Below, one piece after another: positions 9,720 to 16,852 of a DNA stretch of 48,797 bases. How positions within the stretch are numbered: the stretch's first letter is position 1; each line of letters opens with the position of its first letter. The stretch is from assembly GCA_013001975.1 (NCBI GenBank), contig JABDKX010000130.1:1-48797 (forward strand), given 5' to 3'. The DNA comes from Saprospiraceae bacterium (GTDB lineage Bacteria; Bacteroidota; Bacteroidia; Chitinophagales; Saprospiraceae). The notes beneath the pieces are model-generated. The model was given only the letters and a program-made list of their open reading frames with translations, searched no databases and had not been told where the DNA came from. A program made the position numbers and the translations under genes.

Positions 9720-9811
9720 AGCTGAGTTATACCACATTTGCCCAAAATCGTGGGGTAAATAATAAAAATAATTTTACTAATAATTTATTTTAATAATATG
9801 ACAGTAACTTT

Positions 9812-10921
9812 TTATTTAAATATCGAAGCTAGTTTATCTGCTACAAAACTACCAACAGCTACGCCCATTCCGCCCAGTCTTGCTGCAATATAAGTCCTAT
9901 CAGATATCTGTTCTACAATTGGCTTTTTACTCTTTCCAATAGCAATAATTCCGCTCCATTCAAATTCTATTTGTACTTCTTTTTGTAGAATTTTGGTTTC
10001 TAAAAAGTCCTTTAAATAAGACTGTATATAAGTATTTTGTCCAAATTCACTTGTTTTTTCATTTTGACTATCAAGATTTCTTGCACCTCCAATCAAAATT
10101 CTATCCTCGATATTTCTAAAATAGATGTATCCTTTATCCATATGAAATGTGCCTTTTAAAGGAATAGAATCCATTGATTTAGTCAAAATTACCTGATTGC
10201 GTGCGGGGATTATGTCTAAATTTGGAAACAAGTTTTTTGTAAATGCATTGGTGCAAAATACCAGCTTTTGAAATGATACTTCAATACCATTATCTAAAAC
10301 CAATTTTACCTTGTTTTTATCTTCTTCAAAAGATTTTACCCCTATTCCAGTTACGATGTTTATCCCTAAGTTTTCAGCCTTTTGTATCAATGATTTAACC
10401 AATTTAACTGGATTCAATTGACTTTCATGCGGATTAAAAAGTGCATTTTTATGTAAATGATTACCAATTGAATGTTTTTTAACCGTTATACAGTTTTGTA
10501 TTCCAGTTGCCTCAAGCATCAATTTATTTACATATTCTAAGCTTTCATAACACTTTTCAAAGCTTTCTGCATTATCAAAAACTTCAAAACCACCGTTGTT
10601 TTGATAAGACATGCTTTTCAGAGAAACGTTTTCTTTCAATAATTTCAATCCTTGCCATCTTTGCTTTATTGTATTAATGATTTCTGATTCTTCAGCATTG
10701 TTTAGATCGTCAATGGTTTCACCGACGGTTCCAAAGCATGCAAAACCAGCATTTTTAGTACTTGCACCTGTAGGTAAAATTCCTTTTTCTATAATCGTTA
10801 CTTTATTTTCTGGAAATTTCCTTTTTAATGCAATAGCTGTGCTTAAGCCAACAATACCGGAACCAATGACTGCAGTATGCCCATTGTCAATCCAATATTG
10901 TTTCTCCCAAAAACTTAACAT
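9812..10921 (-). CDS. FAD-dependent amino-acid/glycine-oxidase-like oxidoreductase (DAO family)
   Basis: 369 residues. An N-terminal Rossmann dinucleotide-binding motif (AVIGSGIVGLSTAIALKRKF, residues 17-36) is followed by an acidic strand end (VTIIEKG) and by GASTKNAGFACFG, which is typical of DAO-family flavoproteins. The C terminus (YIAARLGGMGVAVGSFVADK) is the second FAD-contacting segment. Family members oxidise amines or amino acids such as glycine, sarcosine or D-amino acids; the substrate cannot be assigned. No signal peptide, so it is probably cytoplasmic. It is transcribed divergently from the DUF4293 gene across about 100 bases. Length fits the family. Confidence 0.85.
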   Translation of the reverse strand: MLSFWEKQYWIDNGHTAVIGSGIVGLSTAIALKRKFPENKVTIIEKGILPTGASTKNAGFACFGTVGETIDDLNNAEESEIINTIKQRWQGLKLLKENVSLKSMSYQNNGGFEVFDNAESFEKCYESLEYVNKLMLEATGIQNCITVKKHSIGNHLHKNALFNPHESQLNPVKLVKSLIQKAENLGINIVTGIGVKSFEEDKNKVKLVLDNGIEVSFQKLVFCTNAFTKNLFPNLDIIPARNQVILTKSMDSIPLKGTFHMDKGYIYFRNIEDRILIGGARNLDSQNEKTSEFGQNTYIQSYLKDFLETKILQKEVQIEFEWSGIIAIGKSKKPIVEQISDRTYIAARLGGMGVAVGSFVADKLASIFK

Positions 10922-11022
10922 TTCAATATTTTTATGCGTATTATAATTTACAAGGATAATGTAAATTTATGCAATCAAGATAAATTACACTTTTATACAT
11001 TGTATTTGAAAAACAAAATAAT

Positions 11023-11460
11023 ATGATTCAACGCATTCAATCTTTATTTCTCTTAATAGCAAGTGCTGGATTTTGGAGTTTATTCAAACTTCCATTTGCT
11101 GCTTCGAGTCAAACGACAACACCTTTTTTTGAGGACCAATTATTAACTATTAATGATCATACTGCACTTTTAGTGCTAACGATTTTAGGAGGAATAATAA
11201 CATTAGGTTCAATATTTCTATATAATAATCGTGGTCTACAAATAAGATTAGGAATATTAAATATTATATTTTCAATCTTTTTAGCTGCAGTTGCTGCTTG
11301 GTTGGTTTTTAGTAATGCTTCAAGTTTAGACACATCAGTTGAGATATCTGATAAAATAGGTCTTTATATGCCTGTATTATCTCTGATTATGGTTATTCTG
11401 GCTAATGTATTTATAAAGAAGGATCAAGATTTTTTAAAATCTTCTGATCGGCTGCGATAA
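11023..11460 (+). CDS. DUF4293 family four-helix membrane protein
   Basis: 145 residues. The start MIQRIQSLFLLIASAGFWSL is characteristic of DUF4293, a family found almost only in Bacteroidota. Four hydrophobic segments are visible at about residues 5-22, 48-68, 76-98 and 113-130, with a short basic C-terminal tail. Inner-membrane location is inferred; the function of the family is unknown. The gene is single and ends in a hairpin shared with the convergent ExbD operon. Confidence 0.85.
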   Translation: MIQRIQSLFLLIASAGFWSLFKLPFAASSQTTTPFFEDQLLTINDHTALLVLTILGGIITLGSIFLYNNRGLQIRLGILNIIFSIFLAAVAAWLVFSNASSLDTSVEISDKIGLYMPVLSLIMVILANVFIKKDQDFLKSSDRLR

Positions 11461-11477
11461 TAATGAAAAATGCATAA

Positions 11478-11508
11478 AAAAAGGGCTTTTCAGTGAAAAG
11501 CCCTTTTT
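11478..11508. terminator. Bidirectional hairpin terminator
   Basis: A perfect 14-base inverted repeat (AAAAAGGGCTTTTC at 11478-11491 and its complement at 11495-11508) with a three-base loop AGT. The A run on one side and T run on the other allow termination in both directions, for the DUF4293 gene (+) and the ExbB/ExbD operon (-). Confidence 0.9.
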
Positions 11509-11529
11509 AATACATTCGAACAGATATTA

Positions 11530-11997
11530 TTAATCAACTCTTTTCTTAGCTGAATAATTTATTTTTAATTGTCCAGATTTTCTTAGTTCAGTCTTAACAT
11601 CAGAAACAACGCCCATTGTAACATTACCGTCAACCTTTAGGGATGTAGTAATACCTGGTCTTTGAACTTCAGGGACTGTACTTCTGTGTTTTTCTAAGTA
11701 CAATGGAATTTCACTGATATCAGCAAACTTATCGCCCAATTGTAGTCTAGGCTTTGTTCCATAAGTTTTTTGATAATTAGTCATTGGTTTTCCAATGAAC
11801 ATGTGATTTACCAGAGATTTTTTCTCAAGTTTCGTTAATTCAGTAGCTGAGGGTACATTATTTTCTACTTTCAATTCAGCATCCCTTAATACAGTTACTA
11901 CCATAAAAAAGAATAACAGCATGAAAATAATGTCTGGCAAAGATGCTGTAGATACCTCAGGTTTAGATGCTCCTCTTTTCTTTGTAAATTTTGCCAT
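11530..11997 (-). CDS. ExbD/TolR family protein, second copy of the operon
   Basis: 155 residues. A basic N terminus (MAKFTKKRGASKPEVSTASL) is followed by a single membrane helix PDIIFMLLFFFMVVTVL containing the conserved Asp (in LPD) that carries protons in ExbD/TolR stators. The remaining 115 residues are a periplasmic domain. It is the last gene of the operon, 5 bases after the first ExbD gene, and is followed by a terminator. ExbB/ExbD complexes use proton-motive force to drive TonB or Tol; which of these this pair serves is not shown. Confidence 0.9.
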   Translation of the reverse strand: MAKFTKKRGASKPEVSTASLPDIIFMLLFFFMVVTVLRDAELKVENNVPSATELTKLEKKSLVNHMFIGKPMTNYQKTYGTKPRLQLGDKFADISEIPLYLEKHRSTVPEVQRPGITTSLKVDGNVTMGVVSDVKTELRKSGQLKINYSAKKRVD

Positions 11998-12002
11998 TTG
12001 TA

Positions 12003-12557
12003 TTAATTTTCTTCTCCGAAATCTGTTGGTTCAGCCTCAGAAATTACCAATGGTATTCTGCTTCGAATTTCTCTTTGTTGACCTTTTTCCAAAAAGGCAA
12101 ACGACTTCCCATACTTCTTTTGAGCTTCTTCTTCTCTCAATTCATTATAGGCTGCTTTTAATTCGTTATAGACTTCCAAGTAAGTTTTATAATTAGTACC
12201 TCTATCATTTTTAAGAGAAATAATAGCTTTTGTAGGATCTTGAGCCATGTTATCCAATCTTCTTGGATTCATGATAAATTCCTTTGTATTATCTCTTAAC
12301 GTTCTTAGACTTGCTGGCTCACCTCTTACTAATAATTCGTTATTAGCATTTACTAATACTGAATAAACATTTCTAGTATTCATTTTCATTTCAGGAGGTG
12401 GCTCATTTGACCAGGGTGGTAACTTCACCAATACGCCTTTATCAACATCAATAGTTGTCGTTACTAAGAAAAATATTAAAAGTAAGAAGGCAATGTCTGC
12501 CATAGAACCTGCATTAACTTCAGGTTTCATTCTATCTTTTGCACGTTTTTTTGACAT
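12003..12557 (-). CDS. ExbD/TolR family protein, first copy of the operon
   Basis: 184 residues. A basic N terminus (MSKKRAKDRMKPEVNAGSM) precedes one membrane helix ADIAFLLLIFFLVTTTI with the conserved Asp at its start. The periplasmic part contains a charged, helix-prone segment (NELKAAYNELREEEAQKKYG) and a distinctive C-terminal tail. It lies 5 bases after the upstream membrane protein gene and 5 bases before the second ExbD, so translation is probably coupled. Two different ExbD subunits in one operon are common in Bacteroidota. Confidence 0.9.
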   Translation of the reverse strand: MSKKRAKDRMKPEVNAGSMADIAFLLLIFFLVTTTIDVDKGVLVKLPPWSNEPPPEMKMNTRNVYSVLVNANNELLVRGEPASLRTLRDNTKEFIMNPRRLDNMAQDPTKAIISLKNDRGTNYKTYLEVYNELKAAYNELREEEAQKKYGKSFAFLEKGQQREIRSRIPLVISEAEPTDFGEEN

Positions 12558-12562
12558 ATCGC

Positions 12563-13072
12563 TTATTTAAATAAATTTGCAATTCCGCCAACAACAGCTG
12601 CTGCTATTGCTAAACCGATCAATAAGACTGTAGTCATAATACCACCTCCAATTCTTTTAACTGTTCCATCAGCTAAGTTATCTTTTGCAACTAATTCAGC
12701 TGCTTTTCCAGTAACATGAGCGTCAGACATAGATTGAAAAATGAAAAATAATATTACAAGAACACCTACACCAGCTAGTAATTTAATAGATCCTTTAGGA
12801 TCAGAAACTACATCTTTAACACCGAAACTTAACATAGCAAAAGCTGCTAATCCAATCAATATAACTGGAATGATGATAGCGGCATTAAAGAATTCAAAAG
12901 TTTGTGTGCTTTCTTTATCTTTTAATATTTGAACTAAGTCTGTTCCTACTTCGTAGTTTGCAGATCCTAATCCAGCGAAGATGCTTCCCATGACAATAAT
13001 AATGCAGAGTACTGCAAGAATAAGTGCCCCGAGCTGCCCTTTATTGTTTAAAAAAGTAAATAATGACTTCAT
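12563..13072 (-). CDS. Membrane protein of the ExbB/ExbD operon, function unknown
   Basis: 169 residues with hydrophobic segments at about 15-37, 61-83, 96-114 and 141-167. The C-terminal segment is Gly/Ala-rich (MTTVLLIGLAIAAAVVGG). It shows no motif I recognise. It lies between exbB-like and exbD-like genes, 65 bases after the former and 5 before the latter. In Bacteroidota a small membrane protein often sits at this position, so it may be an accessory part of the motor complex (inference from position). Confidence 0.85.
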   Translation of the reverse strand: MKSLFTFLNNKGQLGALILAVLCIIIVMGSIFAGLGSANYEVGTDLVQILKDKESTQTFEFFNAAIIIPVILIGLAAFAMLSFGVKDVVSDPKGSIKLLAGVGVLVILFFIFQSMSDAHVTGKAAELVAKDNLADGTVKRIGGGIMTTVLLIGLAIAAAVVGGIANLFK

Positions 13073-13137
13073 TCGTTTTTTTTTAAAATTTAAAATTCGA
13101 ATTATAAACAGATATCCTGCTTATGACTTGAGATAAA

Positions 13138-13866
13138 TTACTTAAATAGGCCGTTTTTAGCCATAACATCTACAAGCCCAATTGAAGTCTCTTCCATTTT
13201 ATTTACAATTCCATCAATCTTAGAAACGATGTAATTGTAAAATATTTGAAGAATAATTGCAACAATAAGTCCAAATACCGTTGTTAATAATGCGACTTTA
13301 ATACCACCTGCAACAACAGAAGGAGATAAATCACCAACAGCTTCAATTCTATCGAATGCTTGAATCATACCAATTACGGTACCCATAAATCCTAGCATCG
13401 GTGCAATTGCAATAAATAACGATATCCAAACCAATCCTTTTTCTAAAAGTCCCATTTGAACTGAACCATAAGAAACAATAGCTTTTTCAACTGCTTCTGG
13501 TCCATCTTTAGCGTTTCTTAATCCTTCGTATAATACGCTTGCCGTTGGTCCAGGAGTAGATCTTGCTACTTCTTTAGCACCTTCTAGGTCACCTTCAGCT
13601 AATCTTTCATCAATATTGCTCAATAACTTAGATGTGTTAGTTGTAGCAATATTTAATGTAATAATTCTTTCAATACAAAATGCCAAACCTAAGATTAATG
13701 TAATTAATACAAAACTCATGAAGAACCAATCTCCTTCAATGAACTTCTCCTTCAACATTTGAAATACACCACCTTCATCGGCGGCAACATCTTGAGCAGC
13801 TAGCTCAGAAAATCCTAGGAAACACATACCTAGCATTACAAAACCTATAAGAACGATTTTTCGCAT
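13138..13866 (-). CDS. MotA/TolQ/ExbB family proton-channel protein
   Basis: 242 residues. An N-terminal signal-like segment (MRKIVLIGFVMLGMCFLG ... ELAAQD) precedes three membrane helices near residues 48-68, 147-170 and 190-215. The family signature is LGFMGTVIGMIQAFDRI in the second helix, and the third contains GGIKVALLTTVFGLIVAI. ExbB/TolQ proteins form the pentameric channel around ExbD/TolR. It is the first gene of a four-gene operon with one membrane protein and two ExbD copies. The likely partners are TonB proteins driving outer-membrane receptors such as the one at 1969-4602; this link is inferred. GldL, the T9SS motor, is a different protein and is not meant here. Confidence 0.92.
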   Translation of the reverse strand: MRKIVLIGFVMLGMCFLGFSELAAQDVAADEGGVFQMLKEKFIEGDWFFMSFVLITLILGLAFCIERIITLNIATTNTSKLLSNIDERLAEGDLEGAKEVARSTPGPTASVLYEGLRNAKDGPEAVEKAIVSYGSVQMGLLEKGLVWISLFIAIAPMLGFMGTVIGMIQAFDRIEAVGDLSPSVVAGGIKVALLTTVFGLIVAIILQIFYNYIVSKIDGIVNKMEETSIGLVDVMAKNGLFK

Positions 13867-14229
13867 GATAATTCTTTTTCTAAATAATCAGTATAATATT
13901 AATAATTGGTTTAAAGCCCTAAAATATAAATATTTGCTTTAGTAGTGTAATTATATACATCAAATTTTATAACGTATTGTCAACACCAAACACTTATTTA
14001 AATTTTCTTAATTTCATAATACAGATGTAAAATAAAATCTTAGTGGTGTGAAAATATAAAAAAAGGCTTTTAATTATTTATAATTTTAAATATATCCAAT
14101 AATATAGGCATCTCTGAGTCCCTTTTTAGAAATATCTAAAAAAATAAATCGACCACCAAAGCAAACATTTCTGAAAAGCAATTTATATATGATTTTTCTT
14201 TAATGTAAAAATTACCGTAAGTTGAAAAG
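13867..14229. other. 363-base intergenic region upstream of the ExbB operon
   Basis: Very AT-rich spacer between the exbB-like gene and tRNA-Ser. I see no open frame with coding character and no clear TAnnTTTG box on the minus strand, although the ExbB operon promoter should lie here. A TTTTAGGGCTTTAAA stretch close to the gene is unremarkable. Confidence 0.5.
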
Positions 14230-14317
14230 CGGAGAATGAGGGATTCGAACCCCCGATACCCTTTTGAGGTATACACGCTTTCCAAGCGTGCGCCTTAAGC
14301 CACTCGGCCAATTCTCC
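14230..14317 (-). tRNA. tRNA-Ser (anticodon GGA)
   Basis: 88 bases on the minus strand. A 7-bp acceptor stem pairs GGAGAAT with ATTCTCC, with discriminator G; no CCA is encoded. The anticodon loop TTGGAAA places GGA at 14281-14283. The T arm contains GGTTCGAATCC. A long variable arm (ATACC ... GGGTAT) marks a class II tRNA, as expected for serine. Confidence 0.95.
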
Positions 14318-14362
14318 TAGATTACTTTAAAATGCCCTCAAAAATATAAAAATCAATTTGAT

Positions 14363-15127
14363 TTATATTCCAAATAAATCTCTTGCATTTCTTGTCGTAC
14401 TTGAAGCCACTTCATAAAGTTGCATATTTTTAAATTGAGCAACTTTTTCTGCAACTATTGGAATATAGCTACTCTCGTTTCGTTTGCCTCGATATGGCGT
14501 TGGTGCTAGATAAGGTGCATCTGTTTCTAGGACCATATTAGAAATTGGCATGAATCTAACCATTTCTTCTAAGTTGGCTTTTTTAAATGTAATAACACCT
14601 CCCAATCCCATCATAAAATTTAAGTCAACGACTTTTTTGCATTGGTCAACTGTACCATTAAAGCAATGAAAAATACCTTTTAATTTACCATCTTGATGTT
14701 TAGCGATTATTTCAATCGTCAAATCCAGTGAATCACGAGAGTGGATAATCACTGGAAGATCAAATTCTTTTGCCCATACTATTTGTTGCTCAAAAGAATA
14801 TATTTGTTCTTCTCTAAATGTTTTATCCCAGTACAAATCAATGCCAGTCTCCCCTATCCCATAATATTTTCGTTGGGATAAATTATGCTTCACTATTGAC
14901 AATTCTGTTTCGAAATTCTCCTTAACCGAACAAGGATGTAAACCCATCATAGCAAAACAATTGTCAGGATAAGACGCTTCCAGGTTATGAAGCCTCTCAA
15001 TCGTTGTGCTGTCAATATTAGGAAGAAAAATGCGCTTAACTTCAGATTTTATTGCAGTATTTATAACAACATCTATATCTTCGTCAAACTGCTCCAGATA
15101 TAAATGAGCATGTGAATCGATATACAT
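14363..15127 (-). CDS. TatD family metal-dependent deoxyribonuclease/hydrolase
   Basis: 254 residues, the normal length of the family. Metal ligands are visible in order: SHAH (H6, H8), GETGID (E93), IIHSRD (H129), FHCFNGT (H154) and LETDAPYLAP (D203). Family members are cytoplasmic 3'-5' DNases/hydrolases with a TIM-barrel fold, and some act in DNA repair or D-aminoacyl-tRNA turnover. Its start codon is only 14 bases from the divergent RNase H start at 15142, so the two genes must have overlapping promoter regions, each reaching into the other gene. Confidence 0.92.
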   Translation of the reverse strand: MYIDSHAHLYLEQFDEDIDVVINTAIKSEVKRIFLPNIDSTTIERLHNLEASYPDNCFAMMGLHPCSVKENFETELSIVKHNLSQRKYYGIGETGIDLYWDKTFREEQIYSFEQQIVWAKEFDLPVIIHSRDSLDLTIEIIAKHQDGKLKGIFHCFNGTVDQCKKVVDLNFMMGLGGVITFKKANLEEMVRFMPISNMVLETDAPYLAPTPYRGKRNESSYIPIVAEKVAQFKNMQLYEVASSTTRNARDLFGI

Positions 15128-15141
15128 ACTTTAATTTGATT

Positions 15142-15786
15142 ATGTCTAAAAAAAGTAAAGGTAAATATTATGTAGTATGGGTGGGGCAAAATCCAGGTAT
15201 TTATAATTCATGGTCTGATTGCCAATTACAAATAAAAGGATTTCCAAATGCTAAGTATAAATCTTTTAAATCGAAAAAAGAAGCTGAAGATGCATTTAAC
15301 GGTTCCGCAGTAGATTATATAGTTAAGAAGAAATCTTCAGAAAAAATCACAACAGACCCTAAGCTTTTCGAAAATGAAATAATTAAAGACTCAATTTCTG
15401 TCGATGCTGCTTGCAGTGGTAATCCTGGAAAAATGGAATATAGGTGTGTTGAAACGTTTAATAAAAATGAAATTTTTAGAATGGGCCCTTTCTATGATGG
15501 CACCAATAATGTTGGTGAATATTTGGCTCTTGTCCATGCGCTTGCAATGCTCAAGAAAAATGGAGACTCAAAAACAATTATTTATTCAGATTCAAGAACA
15601 GCAATGAGTTGGGTCAGAAATAAAAAAGTAAAAACTACCTTAAAACCATCAAAACTTAATAAAGAAATTTTCGTACTATTAGAACGCGCAAAAGATTGGA
15701 TTAATAACAATACTTTTGAAACCAAAATCATAAAATGGGATACTAAGAAGTGGGGCGAGATACCTGCAGATTTTGGTAGAAAATAA
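15142..15786 (+). CDS. Viroplasmin (caulimovirus VI) domain-RNase H family protein
   Basis: 214 residues from ATG 15142; a GTG at 15112 would overlap the divergent TatD gene and adds nothing domain-like. Residues 8-52 are a viroplasmin-type RNA/DNA hybrid-binding domain (KYYVVWVGQNPGIYNSW ... YKSFKSKKEAEDAF). Residues 84-214 are an RNase H fold with probable catalytic acids D88 (SVDAACSGNPG), E126 (VGEYLAL), D150 (YSDSRTAMSW) and D210 in the terminal IPADFGRK. The ending WGEIPADFGRK is a recognised Bacteroidota variant that replaces the usual His-containing loop. The enzyme should cut RNA in RNA-DNA hybrids. Cytoplasmic. Confidence 0.9.
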   Translation: MSKKSKGKYYVVWVGQNPGIYNSWSDCQLQIKGFPNAKYKSFKSKKEAEDAFNGSAVDYIVKKKSSEKITTDPKLFENEIIKDSISVDAACSGNPGKMEYRCVETFNKNEIFRMGPFYDGTNNVGEYLALVHALAMLKKNGDSKTIIYSDSRTAMSWVRNKKVKTTLKPSKLNKEIFVLLERAKDWINNNTFETKIIKWDTKKWGEIPADFGRK

Positions 15787-15789
15787 ATC

Positions 15790-16344
15790 CTATTTTACAA
15801 ACCTCATTCTGTAATCTGACTTTATTTTACCTTTTCTAATATTCTCCAATTTTCTTTTAATCAATCTCTTTTTCAGAGGTTGGAGTTTTTCAGTAAAAAG
15901 CTTTCCTTCAATATGATCATATTCATGCTGAATAACTCTTGCGGTTATGCCATCAAATTTCTTTTCATGCGTTTCAAAATTTTCATCCATATATCTTATG
16001 ACTATAGAATTTAAACGGTTCACATCTCCTTTGATGTCGGGTATACTTAAACATCCTTCTTCATAAGCTGTATCTTGACCAGTTTCTTCAATCATCTCCG
16101 CATTGATAAATACTTGTTTCAAGCCAACAATGTCATTTTCTTCTTCCTTCAGTTGCTCTGTATCAACTAAGAAAAGTCTTAAACTTTTTCCTATCTGAGG
16201 TGCAGCTAATCCGACGCCTTTAGCATTGTACATAGTTTCCCACATGTTTGCAATCAACGCTGAAAGGTCAGGATAATCATTAGGAATTTTTTTGGCAACT
16301 TTTTTCAATACACTGTTGCCATAAGCATAAATAGGTAGTATCAT
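15790..16344 (-). CDS. def: Peptide deformylase
   Basis: 184 residues with all three signature motifs: GVGLAAPQIG (43-52), EEGCLSIP (95-102) and HEYDH (140-144). Metal ligands are C98, H140 and H144, with E141 catalytic. It removes the N-formyl group from nascent proteins. The ATG overlaps the ruvX stop codon in an ATGA junction, so the two are translationally coupled. The stop lies 3 bases from the stop of the convergent RNase H gene. Confidence 0.97.
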   Translation of the reverse strand: MILPIYAYGNSVLKKVAKKIPNDYPDLSALIANMWETMYNAKGVGLAAPQIGKSLRLFLVDTEQLKEEENDIVGLKQVFINAEMIEETGQDTAYEEGCLSIPDIKGDVNRLNSIVIRYMDENFETHEKKFDGITARVIQHEYDHIEGKLFTEKLQPLKKRLIKRKLENIRKGKIKSDYRMRFVK

Positions 16345-16751
16345 ATATGTTTCAAATATCTTTGCAAAATTAACACTGCACTGATTTTATCCAAACGAGA
16401 TTTATCTTTTCTTTGCTTTTTAGATAATCCTGATTTTATCATGATGTCTAATGCTTGGACAGAAGTATAATTCTCATTTTGAAAATCAATTTCAATTTTA
16501 GGATATAATATTTTAAACTTTTTAACAAAGGCTTCAATTTCATTAACTACATAAGTCGGACTGCCATCTTTGTGAGTCGGATATCCAAATACTATTTTTT
16601 CAACCTCTTGCTCTTGAAGATAGATTTTAAAAAAATCCAACAATGTGTTTGTATTTACGGTTTTTAAAGGAGACACAATAATCTGCAATTCATCTGTAGC
16701 AGATATACCGACTCTTTTTATACCATAATCAATTCCTAAAATACGTGCCAT
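16341..16751 (-). CDS. ruvX: Putative Holliday junction resolvase RuvX (YqgF)
   Basis: 136 residues from ATG 16751; a TTG six bases upstream is less likely. The N terminus MARILGIDYGIKRVGIS holds the catalytic Asp (D8) in the RNase H-like fold. Later family motifs are FGYPTHKDGS, ENYTSVQA and SRLDKISAVLILQRYL. The family acts in Holliday junction resolution or 16S rRNA 5' processing. It forms a coupled pair with def. The region upstream holds the terminator of the preceding giant gene. Confidence 0.93.
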   Translation of the reverse strand: MARILGIDYGIKRVGISATDELQIIVSPLKTVNTNTLLDFFKIYLQEQEVEKIVFGYPTHKDGSPTYVVNEIEAFVKKFKILYPKIEIDFQNENYTSVQALDIMIKSGLSKKQRKDKSRLDKISAVLILQRYLKHI

Positions 16752-16787
16752 CAACAAAAGTAATGCAAATAGTCACAAATAAGTTCA

Positions 16788-16824
16788 ATAAAAAAGACCC
16801 TCTCCAAAATAAATCAGAGAAGGG
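16788..16824 (-). terminator. Terminator of dockerin giant 2
   Basis: A stem of CCCTCTC (16798-16804) with GAGAAGGG (16817-16824), one bulged base, followed on the minus strand by TCTTTTTT. The loop is AT-rich and its layout is like the terminator of giant 3. Confidence 0.7.
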
Positions 16825-16852
16825 CCCCATCCCAAAAACAGTAAATCTTTGT

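Noticed and set aside
11530-13866. The ExbB/ExbD operon as the T9SS motor GldL/GldM
   Set aside because: The proteins have ExbB and ExbD signatures and sizes; GldM is far larger with a different periplasmic part, and no gldK or gldN is present.
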